A stretch of DNA of 64,000 nucleotides from Adiantum capillus-veneris (lineage: Eukaryota > Streptophyta > Polypodiopsida > Polypodiales > Pteridaceae): the NCBI GenBank assembly GCA_014529385.2, contig CM043955.1:143975640-144039639 (forward strand), written 5' to 3'. Below are positions 21,290 through 33,325 of this stretch, piece by piece. The position numbers and the translations under genes were made by a program. The notes beneath the pieces are model-generated. The model saw nothing but the letters and a program-made list of their open reading frames with translations, was not told the DNA's origin and made no database searches. Positions within the stretch are counted from its first letter, which is position 1, and every line of letters begins with the position of its first letter.

Positions 21290-23229
21290 ATTATTTTGAT
21301 TCTGTTCTTGAGAAAGGAGCTCTACGCAAGCAGTGAGAGCCACTCTCGACAGATAGGAAACGAGCGATAGAGTGTAGGGCCCTCTAGACCATGGTGCCCT
21401 TCCAAGCCTGGGGCTATCCGGCAGCTCGTGTTGGAACTGCACTGCTGCAAGTATTGTAGCTTATAGGGTGAACTGGGAGATCTATAATGGGGTAAGCTTA
21501 TGAAGTTGACTAGCTGACAAGGAGGAACGAGAAGGGAGGGGGGTTGGCAGTGTTCGGGAAAAATCATTTTCCCAAACATACAAAATGCCTTTCCTTGAAT
21601 TTTCCAAGAGAAAAATTTAGAAAATTAGGTTACTTTTTTAGGTTTTACACTAATTTTCTCTATTTTGGGGTGGAATTTCTCCTTTTCCCCTTGCGCTCAA
21701 CCGGCATTTTGGAAATTGAAAACGGCAGGATATTAACCTGAGACACATTTTTCATGAACACTGGGGGTTGGGGACCAATTGCATCATCAGATTTGCAGAG
21801 TTAGAGCAAGATCTAGAGGGTTTTGGTTATATTGCGGCCTGCTAGGCCTCGTGGAAAAGCAAGGCATGCCGGTTGCCGATCGAATGTAGCCATTAGGTGA
21901 TCGTTGACCAAAAGTCAACACGTGGAGCTCACATGCAGTCTCGAACCCCTGACCTCGCATCCCATAAGCACTGCCCTAACCACTGCATGACGTGCGTGCA
22001 TCTGCATAGGCTGTGGCGCATGCTGTACATATGTTGAAATGTCTGCTTCCCCCCCAAAAAGCGACGTGACCGGCTAGGCCAGTCATGCCCACCCACACGT
22101 GGCCAAGCAGGCCGATATATAACCAGAGCCGGATCTAGAGCTTGATGAGCCTACACTATCATTAGTATGACAATAGCGATTAGTAAATTCCTTGAAGCCC
22201 ATGAGCAGAAAATGCTACCTACCGCATTGGGGGAATGCCCTGCCCAAAAATATGGCCATGGTGAGGGCCATGTAATTCGACTCACTAAGTATCATTACAG
22301 GGTGACGGTAAGGACATGTACCTCATCAAGGAATTTATAAGGCCTTCACAACATCTATTTTGATCAAGTAATAACAGTTTGCTGTCATTGGTGAGAATTT
22401 TACATAGGTACTGATCTCCAACCCTTGGCAATGTGATGGGTTGGACTGATGTTTTGCAATATGCAAAGAACAACAGGGAATGGGTTAAATAATAGGGGCA
22501 CACGTTATTGCTGCTCTAACTAAATGTACCAAAACGCATGAGTTGTTTGCACCTTTGTAAATCTCTGGCCTTGTGCTGCTGCAATAATAAGAGAAACCCC
22601 CCAATTTCTTGTGGATGTACGCACCCTGCAGAACCACGTAAATCTTGTTGTCTGGTGCCTTCTCATTTTCTGTCTTCACTATTTTCCTGTTATTAATTTG
22701 CATTCAACATTCTTACATATTTTATACCTTAGGGGTTATATTAGTCGAAGTAATGGTAGTCTCCATCTTTTTCTTGCAATGATCACTAATTTGATAAATT
22801 TCTTGATTTGGGCATTTTGAAGGCCTCTGCCAAGGATTGCACTCAAGCAATTGTAGAGAACCAAAAAAATTGCATGCGCTAACACTCAGGCAATGGCTAA
22901 ATTTGGGGTTTTCTTAAACCCATATTTTTCATGTTGTCGGTGCTCCATGTGCTTGGGTTCACCAAACATCCATCTCGTCAAGCTACACCCTTACCAAGTC
23001 CAAACCATGAGAACTTTTTCACATTCCTAGCACTTCAATGTTCACACCCTTGAATGGCAAGTTGCGAAAGTGGAAAAAGAGCCCAGTTCGCCCGTATCGT
23101 AGTTGTTTGTGAGCTTGAATTGGACGCATTGCGGTGCCCATGACTCAATCAACAAGCTAAAAAGTTTGACCAACTCCCCACATCGCATGCAACCTTCGAG
23201 AACCTTAAAGAGCTAAGAAAACCATGTCG
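21287..23229. other. unassigned stretch containing a tRNA-like head
   Basis: Apart from the tRNA-like sequence near 21.94-21.99 kb I find no coding region, LTR terminus or repeat boundary that I can support. Part may be the continuation of the family E LTR copy that ends near 23.5 kb. Confidence 0.35.
21938..21993 (-). other. tRNA-like SINE head (Pol III A and B boxes)
   Basis: On the minus strand TGCAGTGGTTAGGGC resembles a Pol III A box and GGTTCGAGACT a B box, about 35 bases apart as in tRNA-derived plant SINEs. It cannot be a functional tRNA, since no complete cloverleaf is evident. SINE body, tail and target duplication were not delimited. Confidence 0.5.
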
Positions 23230-23530
23230 ATGTATCTATCGATGCAATTAAGTTGGCACACACCCGACCACCGACAAATGTTCCACATGCCATAACGTCC
23301 TCATTTGAGACCTGACAATCCAAAAATACCAGCATGCTCCACAGCTTGAGCACTTTAATCCCATTGATTGACCCCAACTTTGTCCATTTGTCCCTGTCTG
23401 CCCTATCCTTCGGGGATCTGGAAAACTTTCCACATTCAAGCTAGCACATCTTTCATATCGTGGCTCCATTTGAGGAGCCGTCTAGACAGGCTTCTAGAGC
23501 ATCTCAAATAACACATTCCAGGGCACATTC
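23230..23530 (-). repeat. family E LTR copy, part 2 (split by copia-2)
   Basis: On the minus strand this resembles the E LTR at about 35880-36130, including the shared GGCTCCTCAAATGGAGC. Together with 28976-29188 it forms one LTR interrupted by copia-2. Its far end was not delimited. Confidence 0.65.
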
Positions 23531-24285
23531 TATTACGTATGGAGCCTGATTTACCCCTTGTAATTTTTTGTGTTAGAAATGCACATTTGTAAGGCCCCCA
23601 TTATGAGGAGAAGCCATCGTGCGTGAAGAAAATCACTCGTCGGAAAAACTAAATACACTCACTAGAAACCAAAATTTTCACGCGGCCAGGCTTCGTCGAA
23701 ATATTCCTTTTTGCCAAAAAATTATGGCCGGATGGCGATCGAAAAACGACCGGTCGGTTGGTCGGTTGGCTAGTGATCTGGGGTATTCAATGGCCACTGG
23801 CCGATGGTTGGAAGTCAATGGCTGGTGTCCCGCTGGCCGAATTCAAAAGCAAACTTGTCTTCTCAAGGGCGGCCACACATGGGTGGATTGGAGGGGGCCG
23901 ATTTAGACTTATCTACACAAGGGCGCTATAATGGCTGCCTCTCATGAGAGAGGGCACGCCTTTTGGCCTATAAAAGGAGGCCATTTCTACACACATTTTA
24001 GAGTGTGAAGTTGATGCAACAAGGCGGGTGTGAGGTGGTGAGAGTGAAGCAAGGAGGGAGCTCTATTAAGGGTATAATCTCTTTGTAACCTACTTCTTAT
24101 TTGAAGTACTAAAGCCATTAAGTGGTTGCTTTCCGTGGATGTAGCCCACATTGGGTGAACCACGTATATCGTGTGTACTCTCTCTCTCTCTCTCTCTCTC
24201 TATAATCTCTTGTGCATGTAAAAATTATCTCTCTCCATTAAGTAATCTACTCAATTATCTACTTAGCTACGTCATATTTCCTACA
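23531..24285 (+). repeat. copia-2 5' LTR (755 bp)
   Basis: Starts TATTACGTATGGAG, where the 3' copy has TGTTAAGTATGGAG, so the terminal TG has decayed. Ends TTCCTACA. Contains a short (CT)n at about 24178-24202. Confidence 0.92.
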
Positions 24286-24287
24286 AG

Positions 24288-24299
24288 TGGTATCAGAGC
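24288..24299 (+). promoter_or_regulatory. primer-binding site, tRNA-Met, copia-2
   Basis: TGGTATCAGAGC two bases after the LTR. Confidence 0.95.
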
Positions 24300-24358
24300 A
24301 AGGTTTGCTCATAGCTAAATTATCTCAAGGAAAGGATTCCTTGAATTGAGTGGGAGTA

Positions 24359-24967
24359 ATAGCGGAGGAAGGGAAGCGCAAGATCGAGAAGTTTAACAAC
24401 AAAAACTACCAACGTTGGAAGATACAGATTGAAGACTATCTCTACCAGAAGGACCTCTATTTGCCACTAGGCGGTCTTGCAAAGAAGCCCGCAACGATGG
24501 CAGATGAAGCATGGATTGTCCTTGATTGAAAGGCATTGAGAACAATCCGGTTAAACTTGGTGTCAATAGTGGCCTTCAACGTTTTGGAGATGAAGACCAC
24601 GAAGGATTTGATGAAGTCACTTGACGACTTCTACAAGAAACCATCGGCATCCAATAAGGTATTTCTCATGAATCACTTGTTCAATCTAAAGATGGCAGAG
24701 AATGGTTTAGTTGCAGAACACCTAAATGATTTTAACACCAACATAAGTCAACTTCAATCGGTGAAAATAAATTTTGATGATGACAAAGTGCGAGCTCTCC
24801 TTATCCTATCATCTCTACCGGATAGTTGGGACAGCCTTATGATGGCTATAAGTAATTCTATTTTTGGCACAAATACTCTTAAGTTTGATGATGTTATGGG
24901 TGTTCTCTTAAGCGAGGAATGCGAAGGAGAAGCACAGGAGAATCATCAAGTGTTGCACTGTGAGTAG
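24359..24967 (+). pseudogene. gag: copia-2 gag
   Basis: The open protein begins AEEGKRKIEKFNNKNYQRWK, the usual copia gag start, but its first codon is ATA (24359-24361), so the ATG start appears lost by one change. A TGA at about 24527 interrupts it. The helical capsid region then runs open to 24967 with FLMNHLFNLKM and SSLPDSWD motifs typical of UBN2-type gag. The following nucleocapsid is in another frame. Confidence 0.88.
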
Positions 24968-25406
24968 AAACAAGAAGGAGAGGTTCAAAAACCAAAAGGG
25001 TCGTGATCGCTCAAGACGAAGTAAGTCACGCACAAAGTCAGTACTTAAACATTGGAACTATGACAAGAAGGGCCACAACGAGAAGGATTGTTGGTCCAAG
25101 AAGAAGAAGGAGTCGGATTCTCAAAACAAAAAACCAACATCGGAGGCCAATGTGGCAAGTAAAGTAGAGCAAGATGCTCTAATTCTCTCATTAGACAATG
25201 TGTCTAATTCCTGGATAGTAGATTCGGGGGCTTCATTCCATGCGACACCACACAAGCAACATTTCCAAGATTACACCAAAGATAATTTTGGCTATGTATA
25301 CTTGGGAGATGATGAAGCTTGTGAAATTGTTGGCAAAGTTACAATTTGTGTCAAAATTGGAAGCTTAAAGATGTTAGGCATGTTCCTTCTCTTCGCAAAA
25401 ATTTGA
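24960..25406 (+). pseudogene. copia-2 nucleocapsid and protease
   Basis: A basic stretch leads to a damaged zinc knuckle (HWNYDKKGHNEKDC, in which the first two cysteines are replaced), then the protease active site IVDSGASFHAT at about 25217-25250. The frame is lost near 25370, where the sequence continues as RHVPSLRKNLIS in another frame. Confidence 0.85.
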
Positions 25407-25539
25407 TCTCTACAGGACAATTGAACGATGAAGGTCACAACATTGCATTCGGAAACAAACGGTGGAAGATCTCAGAGGGATCTTTGGTGGTTGCCAAAAG
25501 AGAAAAGGTTGGTACACTTTACTTGTGTACTGTCAGCTC

Positions 25540-26444
25540 GCAATCTTCAGCTTGTGCAGCAACTACATAAGTTGACAGTGAGGTGTGGCACTACTGACTT
25601 GGGCATAAGAGTGCCAAGGAAACACAAATCCTTTAAACAAAGAAGCTTCTACCAGGTTTGAAAGAAGTGGACTTAGAGTTCTGTGAAGATTGTGTTTATG
25701 GTAAACAAAAGAGGGTAAATTTTCAAAAATCAAGAAATGAAAGAAAAAATAAAAAACTTGAGTTGGTTCATTATGATGTTTGGGGTCCTGCAAGTACACT
25801 ATTACTTGGTGGCTCATTGTATTATGTAACATTCATAGACAATGCAATTAGGAAAACATGGGCTTATGTCATGAAGAATAAATCCGATGTGTTTTCCATA
25901 TTTCAAAGGTGGAAAGCTTTGTGGAGAATGAAGTAGGTACCAAAGTTAAATGCCTCAGATCCAACAATGGAGGTGAATATTGCAGCCAAGCTTTTGAAAA
26001 CTTTTGTGCTAGCAATTGCATTCGGAGGCAAAAGACAACCCCAAGGACACCTCAACAAAATGGGATTCAGAAAGGATGAACAGAACAATCATGGAGCAAG
26101 CACAAAGCGTGCGGCTACATGCAGGCCTACAGCTTGAGCTTTGGGCCAAAGCACTAAGTACGTATGTGTACTTAATCAACCGGTCACCCTCAACGACATT
26201 GGATGGGGGAGTTCTAGAGGAGGCATGGACAGGTAAACCAGTGAATTATTTATTTCTCAAAGTGTCTGGGTGTGAGACTTTCATGCACATAGATAGAAGC
26301 CTAAGGTCAAAGCTAGATGCAAAGTCCAAAAAGTGTTTCTTCATCCGCTATGGAGAAGGTGACTTTGGGTATCGCCTATGGAATCTTGAAGATGGTAAAA
26401 TCTTTAGGAGTAGGGATGTAATTTTTAAAGAACAAATTATGTAA
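25540..26444 (+). pseudogene. copia-2 integrase
   Basis: Zinc-finger remnants (LGHKSAK, CEDCVYGKQKR) precede the core. First Asp in VHYDVWGP. The second site reads RSNNGGEY, with Asn where copia integrases have Asp. The region [10 protein letters not shown] at about 26070 keeps the Glu but is reached only through a frameshift. The GKPVNYLFLKVSGC and RSRDVIFKE regions follow. The changed Asp and broken frame indicate loss of activity. Confidence 0.87.
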
Positions 26445-26453
26445 AAATATTAC

Positions 26454-27640
26454 TTGGAAAGAAAACAAACAAAAGAAACAGGTGATGAGTACATGGAGCT
26501 TGAGGACAGCAAAGACTTAAGGAGTGCAAACGGCAACAATGTGCAACAACGTCAACCAAATGAGGAGCCTCAACCTATTCCTCAAAGATCTACAAGAGCA
26601 AGTAGACCTCCAAAAAGGTTCGTTCCTTCCTTCAACCATCTCTTGATCTCAGATTCTAGAGAGCCGGAATCATACGAAGGAGCTATGCATCATGAATCTA
26701 AAGAAGAATGGATGAAGAGCATGCAAGTGGAGATGGAATCATTACATCGCAACCAAACATGGGAGTTGATTGAGTTTCCTAAAGGTAAGCGGGCACTATG
26801 GAACAAATGGGTGTATAAGGTGAAGGAAGAAGAAGGTGGGAAGAAAAGGTACAAGTCTATGCTTGTGGTAAAAGGGTTTTCTTAAAAGAACGGTATTGAC
26901 TTCAATGAAATATTTTCTCCTATTGTAAAAATGAACTCGGTTAGGCTTGTCTTAAGCCTTGTGGCTGCTCATGATTTAAATCTTGAGCAAATGGATGTAA
27001 ATACGGCATTCCCTCACGGTGACTTATAGGAGGAAATTTACATGCTTCCACCAAAGGGGTATGAAGTAAAAGGTAAGGAGAAAATGGTTCGCAGATTAAG
27101 AAGAGCTTGTATGGTTTAAAGCAAGCATCAAGACAATGGTACTTGAAGTTAGATCGATGGATGTTGGATCATGGATTCACAAGATGCAACTTAGATGACT
27201 GCATTTACACAAAGAATTTGGAGATGGGAAGTTCATCACCCTAATGTTGTATGTTGATGACATGCTGATTACAAGTGCTAACATGCAGGACATCAAAGAC
27301 CTAAAAAAGGAGTTGTCTAAATCTTTTCAACGAAAGATTTAGGTGTTGCAAAAAGGATACTTGGTATGAAGATATCACGGGACATGACGAAGAAGACAAT
27401 AAAGCTATCTCAAGAGGATTACATCAAGAAGGTACTAAAAAGGTTTGCAATGCAAAATGCAAAAACGGTTTCTACACCTTTGACTGGTCACTTTAAACTA
27501 ACCAAGGATATGTGTCCAAAGACACAAGAGGAGATAGCCTATATGTCTAAAGTTCCATATGTTGCAGTAGTAGGTTCTTTAATGTATGCAATGTTTGGAC
27601 AAGGCCAGACATTGCACATGCAGTGGGAGTTGTAAGGAGG
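26454..27640 (+). pseudogene. copia-2 reverse transcriptase
   Basis: Motifs in order: EAMHHESKEEWMKSMQ-like linker, NKWVYKVKEE, VVKGFS followed by a stop (26883), GIDFNEIFSPIVK, QMDVNTAFPHGDL with a stop, and YVDDMLIT at about 27250-27273, the active site. Then comes GMKISRDM. At least two stops and two frameshifts break it. Confidence 0.87.
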
Positions 27641-27676
27641 TTCATGGATAACCCAGGTAAAGAGCACTAGCAAGCT

Positions 27677-28210
27677 GTGAAGAGGATACTTAGGTATCTA
27701 AAAGGGACAACAATAAATGCTTTGTATTTTGGAGGAACTGATATTTTTCTTCAAGGGTATGCTGATGCAGATATGGCAGGTGACAAAGATACTCAAAGGA
27801 GAACTATTAGCTATGTCTTCATGGTTGGAGACACAACAGTAAGCTGGGCTTCAAAGCTACAGAAAGTGGTCTCAATTTCTACGACGGAAGCAGAGTATGT
27901 AGCTATGATAGAGGCAAGCAAAGAAATTATGTGGCTTCACAGATTCTTAGAAGAGCTTGGATTCAAACAAGACAATTATGTCTTGTACAGTGATAGCCAA
28001 AGCGCTATCCATCTTGCAAAGAACTCAACCTTTCATTCAAGGACAAAGCACATTGAGGTGAGATATCACTTCATACGCACTCTTTTGGAAGAGGGACAGC
28101 TAAAGCTAGGAAAGGTGCATACAAGTGAAAATCTTGGAGACATGTTTACAAAGGTGGTCAACAAGGACAAGTTGAGCTTTTTCTCATCTTCAATTGGCAT
28201 TCGAGGATAA
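27677..28210 (+). pseudogene. copia-2 RNase H
   Basis: One open frame of 177 codons: GYADADMAGD supplies the first Asp, STTEAEYVAM the Glu, LYSDSQSAI the next Asp, RTKHIEVRYHFI and a typical NLGDMFTKVV end. This domain looks complete; it is separated from RT by a frameshift near 27630 and a stop (TAG) at about 27668. Confidence 0.9.
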
Positions 28211-28258
28211 GAAGCCGGGATGGAAAGCAGTCACAGGTTTGGTTTGGAGATCAGTCTC

Positions 28259-28270
28259 CAAGTGGGAGAT
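28259..28270 (+). other. polypurine tract, copia-2
   Basis: AAGTGGGAGAT directly before the TGTTAAG terminus, the common copia form. Confidence 0.8.
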
Positions 28271-28975
28271 TGTTAAGTATGGAGCCTATTTGCCCCTTGT
28301 AATTTTTTGTGTTAAAAATGCACATTTGTAAGGCCCCCATTATGAGGAGAAGCCATCGTGCATGAAAAAAATCACTTGCCGAAAAACTAAATCACTCGAT
28401 GGAAACCAATATCTTTTGGAATATTATGGCTGGACGATGGTTGGAAAATGATCGGTCAATTGGTCGGTTGATCGGTTGGCTGGTGGGGGGGGGTAGTCAA
28501 TGGCTGATGGCCGATGGTCGGAAGCTAATTCAATGGCCAGTGGCCAGTGACCAAATTCAAAAGCAAACTTGTGTTCTCAAGGGCGGCCACACATGGGTGG
28601 ATTGGAGAGTCCGATTTGGACTTATCTACACAAGGGCGGCTATATATGGCTACCTCTCATGAGAGAGGGCAACCCTTTTGGACTATAAAAGGAGGCCATT
28701 TCCACACATATTTTAGAGTGTGAAGCTGATGCAACAAGGCAGGTGTGAGGTGGTGAGAGTGAAGCAAGGTGGGAGCTTTATTAAGGGTATAATCTCTTTG
28801 TAACCTACTTCTTGTTTAAGTGGATTTTTTTCCATGGATGTAGTCCACATTGGGTGAACCACGTATGTCGTGTGTATTCTCTCTCTCTACTCTATAATCT
28901 CTTGTGCATGAAAATTATCTCTCTCCATTAAGTAATCTACTCAATTATCTACTTAGCACGTCATATTTGCTAACA
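28271..28975 (+). repeat. copia-2 3' LTR (705 bp)
   Basis: Starts TGTTAAGTATGG, ends TTTGCTAACA, and is followed by the target duplication CATTC. About 50 bp shorter than the 5' LTR through small deletions. Confidence 0.92.
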
Positions 28976-29188
28976 CATTCCCCGCACTTCGGACACTTTG
29001 GCTTTCCATTCCCATTGGCTCTTTTTGGAGCCCCTTTGGCCTAAAAAACTACATTAGGTATAAATTTCCTCCAGGACCTGCTTGCCTAGGGACTTCATAC
29101 CCGCTCTAGTTCTCTAGCTTGCATTTGTATGTAGCCTTACCACTACATAGCACACTTCTTAGCTTGGACCAACTTTGGCTGCACCAAT
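28976..29188 (-). repeat. family E LTR copy, part 1 (split by copia-2)
   Basis: On the minus strand this starts TGGTGCAGCCAAAGTTGG, matching the start of the E 3' LTR (35670 on: TGGTGCAACCAAAGTTGG), and runs to the copia-2 insertion point; the copy resumes at 23530. No pol sequence lies before it, so it may be a solo or truncated LTR. Confidence 0.7.
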
Positions 29189-30439
29189 GTATATATCTTC
29201 TTCATCAAAACACCATGATCATGGAAAAAAAGTCAATCATAGAGCACCCAAGATGATCCCCAAACATCAAATTGGCAAGAGAAAGGTGTAATTCACTCTT
29301 CAAAGGTGGGAAAGAAGAGAAACAACACAACAAACGAGTGTGGGACTGCAGACACACACCACCATGAATCCTCTTTGCACCCTCTCTTAGAGCAATGAAG
29401 TCTCTATTTTGCAATGCAGCCCCCCATTTTGTTTTTCACCGCATGTGAGTTGATGTGTCAAAAATTGGCCAATTTGGACCAAATTTGACCAGTTTTTGAG
29501 CATCTTTTACCTATTTTTCCTATAAAAAAGACATGTTTGATGGGGACTATTATCAAAAATCACCAAAGTTATCAAGATGATTCCTCAAAGCATTTCTAAG
29601 CACTCCATTTTAGAATCCATCACTTTCTATATATGATGCATGTTATCTGGATAAAATCTCCAAGGATATAACCTAGGTGCACGGGCGACTACACAAATCA
29701 CATTGTTGTGCATGAGAGAGCATTCTCTATACTTCCACTAGTTTTATTGAGACTCAAAATAATATCTACATCATGCACAAGGAATTCTAGAAAACCATGA
29801 TGCCACAAACAAGGGTCCAATCCCTCTAGGGGATATGTACATAACAGTGACCATGAACGAGAATGTTTGAGTATGTACATGGCATATACATATGCACCTT
29901 ATTTCAACAAGTTGGAAAGCATCCATAAAATTTCTAGGCAGTTTCTTAGTCACATAAAAAACCTTGTCACCGTGATCATCAGTGGTGATGTGGCAGGTTG
30001 AAGGGGCGTTCCCACGGTTCCCTTAGGCGCCCAATGGTTTTATTGAGGAGGACATACAGCCAAGGGGTTGTCACGATGCAGTGACATCCCCCCAAGGTTT
30101 AAGAGAAGGCCCCCATCGATCTTGATGAGCCTATGGATTCAAGATTAAACAAGGGATCCTTCACATGCAATGTGAGAGTGAGTGAATAGAATAAAATAGA
30201 GAGAGAGAGAGAGAGGGGTGTTTTCAATGTGGAATAACGGTTATGTGTGTGTGGTACATGATGGAGCTTTCCAAAGAAGTGTAAGTGTGTGTAGGTGTAC
30301 TAGGACGTGTGTTGTGCAAGTAAGTTGTTGTCATTTTTTAAGGTGAAAACTAGGTTAGGGGTGCTATGTATATTTTGGGTTGTAGAGAGGCATATATTGT
30401 GTGTTTCATGTGTGTATCCACTTCCCCCTTTCCATCTTC
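29189..30439. other. unassigned stretch, possibly a diverged 5' LTR of element E
   Basis: The end of this stretch directly precedes a primer-binding-site-like sequence and gag of element E, where its 5' LTR should be, but I found no clear match to the LTR start seen after E pol. It contains a short GA run at 30197-30215. No coding region supported. Confidence 0.35.
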
Positions 30440-30459
30440 TAGTGCCCCCATGTAGGAGC
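30440..30459 (+). promoter_or_regulatory. primer-binding site candidate, element E
   Basis: TAGTGCCCCCATGTAGGAGC resembles the family C site TGGTGCCCCCACGGAGGA, about 70 bp before gag. The expected first TGG reads TAG here. Confidence 0.45.
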
Positions 30460-30512
30460 AGATTGATTTCTCCTAACTTGGTGAAGAAGCACAATTTTTT
30501 GCATTGGTGAAG

Positions 30513-31420
30513 ATGGCCTCTAGAAGTTATGGTCCGATTTTCACAGGCAAGGAGAATCTCAATAAGTGGATTGCATATTTTGAATTGTATATGCTATCAT
30601 TGCGGATTCCAAATGAAGATATAAGAATTCAACCCTTTCCATTGGTGATGCACAATAAAGCTAAAATTTGGTATGATGCATTGGAAGGCGAGCAGAGGCA
30701 GGCATGGCCAGCTCTACAGGCTTGATTCTTGCATGATTTTCACGTGCAATCTTCTTTGGTTGAGATAGATTTGAAGCCTAAAGCTTTCAAGAAATATGTA
30801 AGTGAAGATTTCAAAAAAAAAATAGATTGTTTTGAAGCATGCTGGGTAGAGTTGACTGCAGCCATGCAGTTGGCCAACGGTGACTATCTCAAGCTGAAAA
30901 CATTTATGGTGTGTCTACAGCCTGAAGTCAGAGAGAAGGTAGATTTTGAAAATCCACAAAACTACAATGGTGCAGTGGCAATTGCATGATCAAAAAGCCA
31001 AAAAATAAAGAAAAAATTTGAGTAGGGTGTAGTAGGCTACGGGGCGGTGGCTCTTACCCGACCTCAGAGCCCCCAAGAAGTTGTCCAAGAGGAGAACCAT
31101 GGTAATAGGGGTGTGGCATTTCTGCCACAAAATTGGGTGCAAGACGGTCCAAGACTTGTCGAAACAGATGTGCGAATGAAGATTGAGCGTGATGGACAAG
31201 CATCAAACCAAGAGGAGCTAGAGGGAGGGAGAGACCCTTGCCTTGTCGATGCTACAAATGTGGAGAAGAAGGGCACTATGCACCAGATTTCCCCCAACCA
31301 CCAAGAGAAAGAGGAGGTATGTAGCCTTTATTTGGTAGAGGCCAAGGGTAGTACAATGGCCAGAGAGAGCATATAGCGAAAAATTAAGTGTAGCAGGCCC
31401 CACATGATGGTGGTGAGATC
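30513..31420 (+). pseudogene. gag: element E gag
   Basis: ATG at 30513 begins MASRSYGPIFTGKENLNKW. A TGA at about 30723 interrupts, and the same frame continues with FKKKIDCFEACWVELTAAMQ to a second stop at 30987. A zinc knuckle follows at about 31245-31295 in another frame (CYKCGEEGHYAPDF), with the last Cys replaced by Phe, so even the nucleocapsid is damaged. Confidence 0.78.
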
Positions 31421-31426
31421 CCTAGG

Positions 31427-32166
31427 GTGAACATCATTGGAGTGGATAAGCAAGAAGTTGAAGTTTTGGCCAACAAAAGGGCAAGATCTAAAAGGGAGAT
31501 AGAGATTGAGAGGAAAACCAGTGCTCATAAAGGTAAAGAGAAGATTTATGAGGGCAAAGAGCAACCTGAGACCAACATGAGGAGAAGGCACCGCAAGATC
31601 AAGCAAGCAGATTTTCATTTAGGACGCGGCTACCCCAAATATGATATGGTAAGTGATATCCAAAGTCAAAAAGCTAGTATAACATTTGGGAAATTTTAGC
31701 ATTTAACCCCAAGTTGAGGAGGTAGTAGTCCACAAGGCTAACAAGAGCTAAGGGTAATGTGCATGCAGTGTAGAATATGGCCTTAAGGGTGGGTAATCTG
31801 GTTGATGTTATTCCTCTTGTGGATGTGGTCATTGAGAAGTGAATGCAGGTACAAGCTTATATAGACAGTGGAGCATAGATATGTGTAATGATAGAGTCAA
31901 CCATGAAGGAGACAGGTGTAAAAGTGGTAGCTAGGTTAAATGAGAGAATGAGGATGGCCAACCATGCTAAACCTAGGTGTTTGGGCATGACTCAAGATGT
32001 GAAGGTGAAGGTGATGGATATTGAATACTTAATTGAATTTCTTGTGATGAAGGCAGGTGACAATGCATACCCTATCTTTTTTGGGAAGGCCATGGATTCT
32101 AGAAATTGGAGCCAAAGCAAGATTGGGAGAGCGGGGTGTTTACCAAAGACAAAGGAAGGCAAATAG
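31427..32166 (+). pseudogene. element E basic linker and protease
   Basis: A Lys/Arg/Glu-rich stretch ending in HLGRGYPKYDM resembles the gag-protease linker of element C. The protease follows: AYIDSGA then a stop (about 31879), then ICVMIESTMKETG and a PIFFGKAM region where ILGRPW is usual. The enzyme would be a retropepsin cleaving the polyprotein. Confidence 0.72.
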
Positions 32167-32347
32167 TGATGGAATTGAAGACCAATGAAATTTTTGCTCA
32201 TCTTATGGTGGCAAAAGATGAAGGAGATACCACAACCAGCAATGAGTATAAGACGGAGACTACATACGATGAAGCCTACACAAATATAGAGCAAGAAGAG
32301 AACGAGTATGATATGGTGAAGATTGACACATATTTATTTGGTGTCAT

Positions 32348-33310
32348 GTGGAACATTCTCATGGGAAAAAGGAGGTGCAACCACAAGTTCATGGTATAGG
32401 AGATGGGGAGGTAATAGGTATGTTGAGTGAGGATTTGTCGAAGCAAGGGAAGGAGAGTTATGTGCAGCTATGTCCATCCTATCCAAATCTTTTTGCAACG
32501 GAGTGCAAGGATCTGCAAGAGGCAATGGGAGTGGAGCACATAAATCTTCTTAAGGAAGGATACAAGCCAAAATCACAAAAGCTGAGGAGACTAGGGGAGA
32601 TACAGAAAGAAGCCCTTTGGCAAGATATAAACAAGCTATTAAATGCAAGTATTATCTACCTTGTGAAGGAGTTGAAGTGGGTTTCCCCGATGGTCATCAC
32701 TCCAAAGAAGAACAAGAAGTGGAGAGTATGTGTCAACTTCAAGACATTGAATGCAGCCACACAAAATGAAACACTACCCATTATCGTTTCATGAATCAGG
32801 TAGATAGCCATGAAAGATATTCAATTATGGATGGATTTTTAGAGTATTTTTAGATAGGTATAGTGCTTGTAGACCAGCTAAAGACTACATTAATCTCTCC
32901 ATGGGGATGTTTTTCCTACTGCATGATGCCATTTGGGTTGATAAATGCTTATGTTATTGTCCAAGATTGGATGAAAAGTATGTTTAGTCCCTATTTGGAC
33001 AGGTTTATCAAGGTATTCATGGATGATATTAGCTATTATAGCTCTAGAGTAGAGTATTTGTCAAAGTTGTACCTATTTTTTCAAAGACTAGATGAAGAAG
33101 AAGGACAATGAACCCAAAGAAGTGCAAGTAAGCACAATCTCAAGCACAATTTTTGGGCCATGTGGAATTTAGGTGGATCCAAAAAAAGTTAAGGCTCTAT
33201 TGCTGATGAAGCCTCCCTCTAGTGCTCAAGGTTTGGTTTCATTTGTTCACAAGTTGAAGTATCTATCATGGTTTTTTTGGATGTTGTCCCAGTGTGTGTA
33301 TCCTCTTTAG
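32348..33310 (+). pseudogene. element E reverse transcriptase
   Basis: PKSQKLRRLGEIQKEAL, WVSPMVITPKKN, KWRVCVNFKTLN, DQLKTTLISPWGCFSY, MMPFGLINA and FMDDISYYSS (active site, about 33019-33048) follow the gypsy RT order. Stops occur at about 32794 and 32851. The protein is close in arrangement to element A but distinct in sequence. Confidence 0.85.
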
Positions 33311-33325
33311 AAGAGGGCTCAGCAG

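Larger units (their letters stand above)
23531..28975 (+). mobile_element. Ty1/copia retrotransposon, copia-2 (complete, 5-bp target duplication)
   Basis: A 5445-bp element with both LTRs, tRNA-Met primer site, gag, protease, integrase, RT, RNase H and polypurine tract in the copia order. Flanked by identical CATTC at 23526-23530 and 28976-28980. The gag and RT style is TNT1/Tork-like. Its start codon, some catalytic residues and several frames are lost, so it is dead. It inserted into an LTR of family E. Confidence 0.95.

Noticed and set aside
24288-24299. TGGTATCAGAGC as part of a tRNA gene
   Set aside because: It is the primer-binding site complementary to the tRNA 3' end and sits next to an LTR; no tRNA cloverleaf is present (same for 7149 and 40339).
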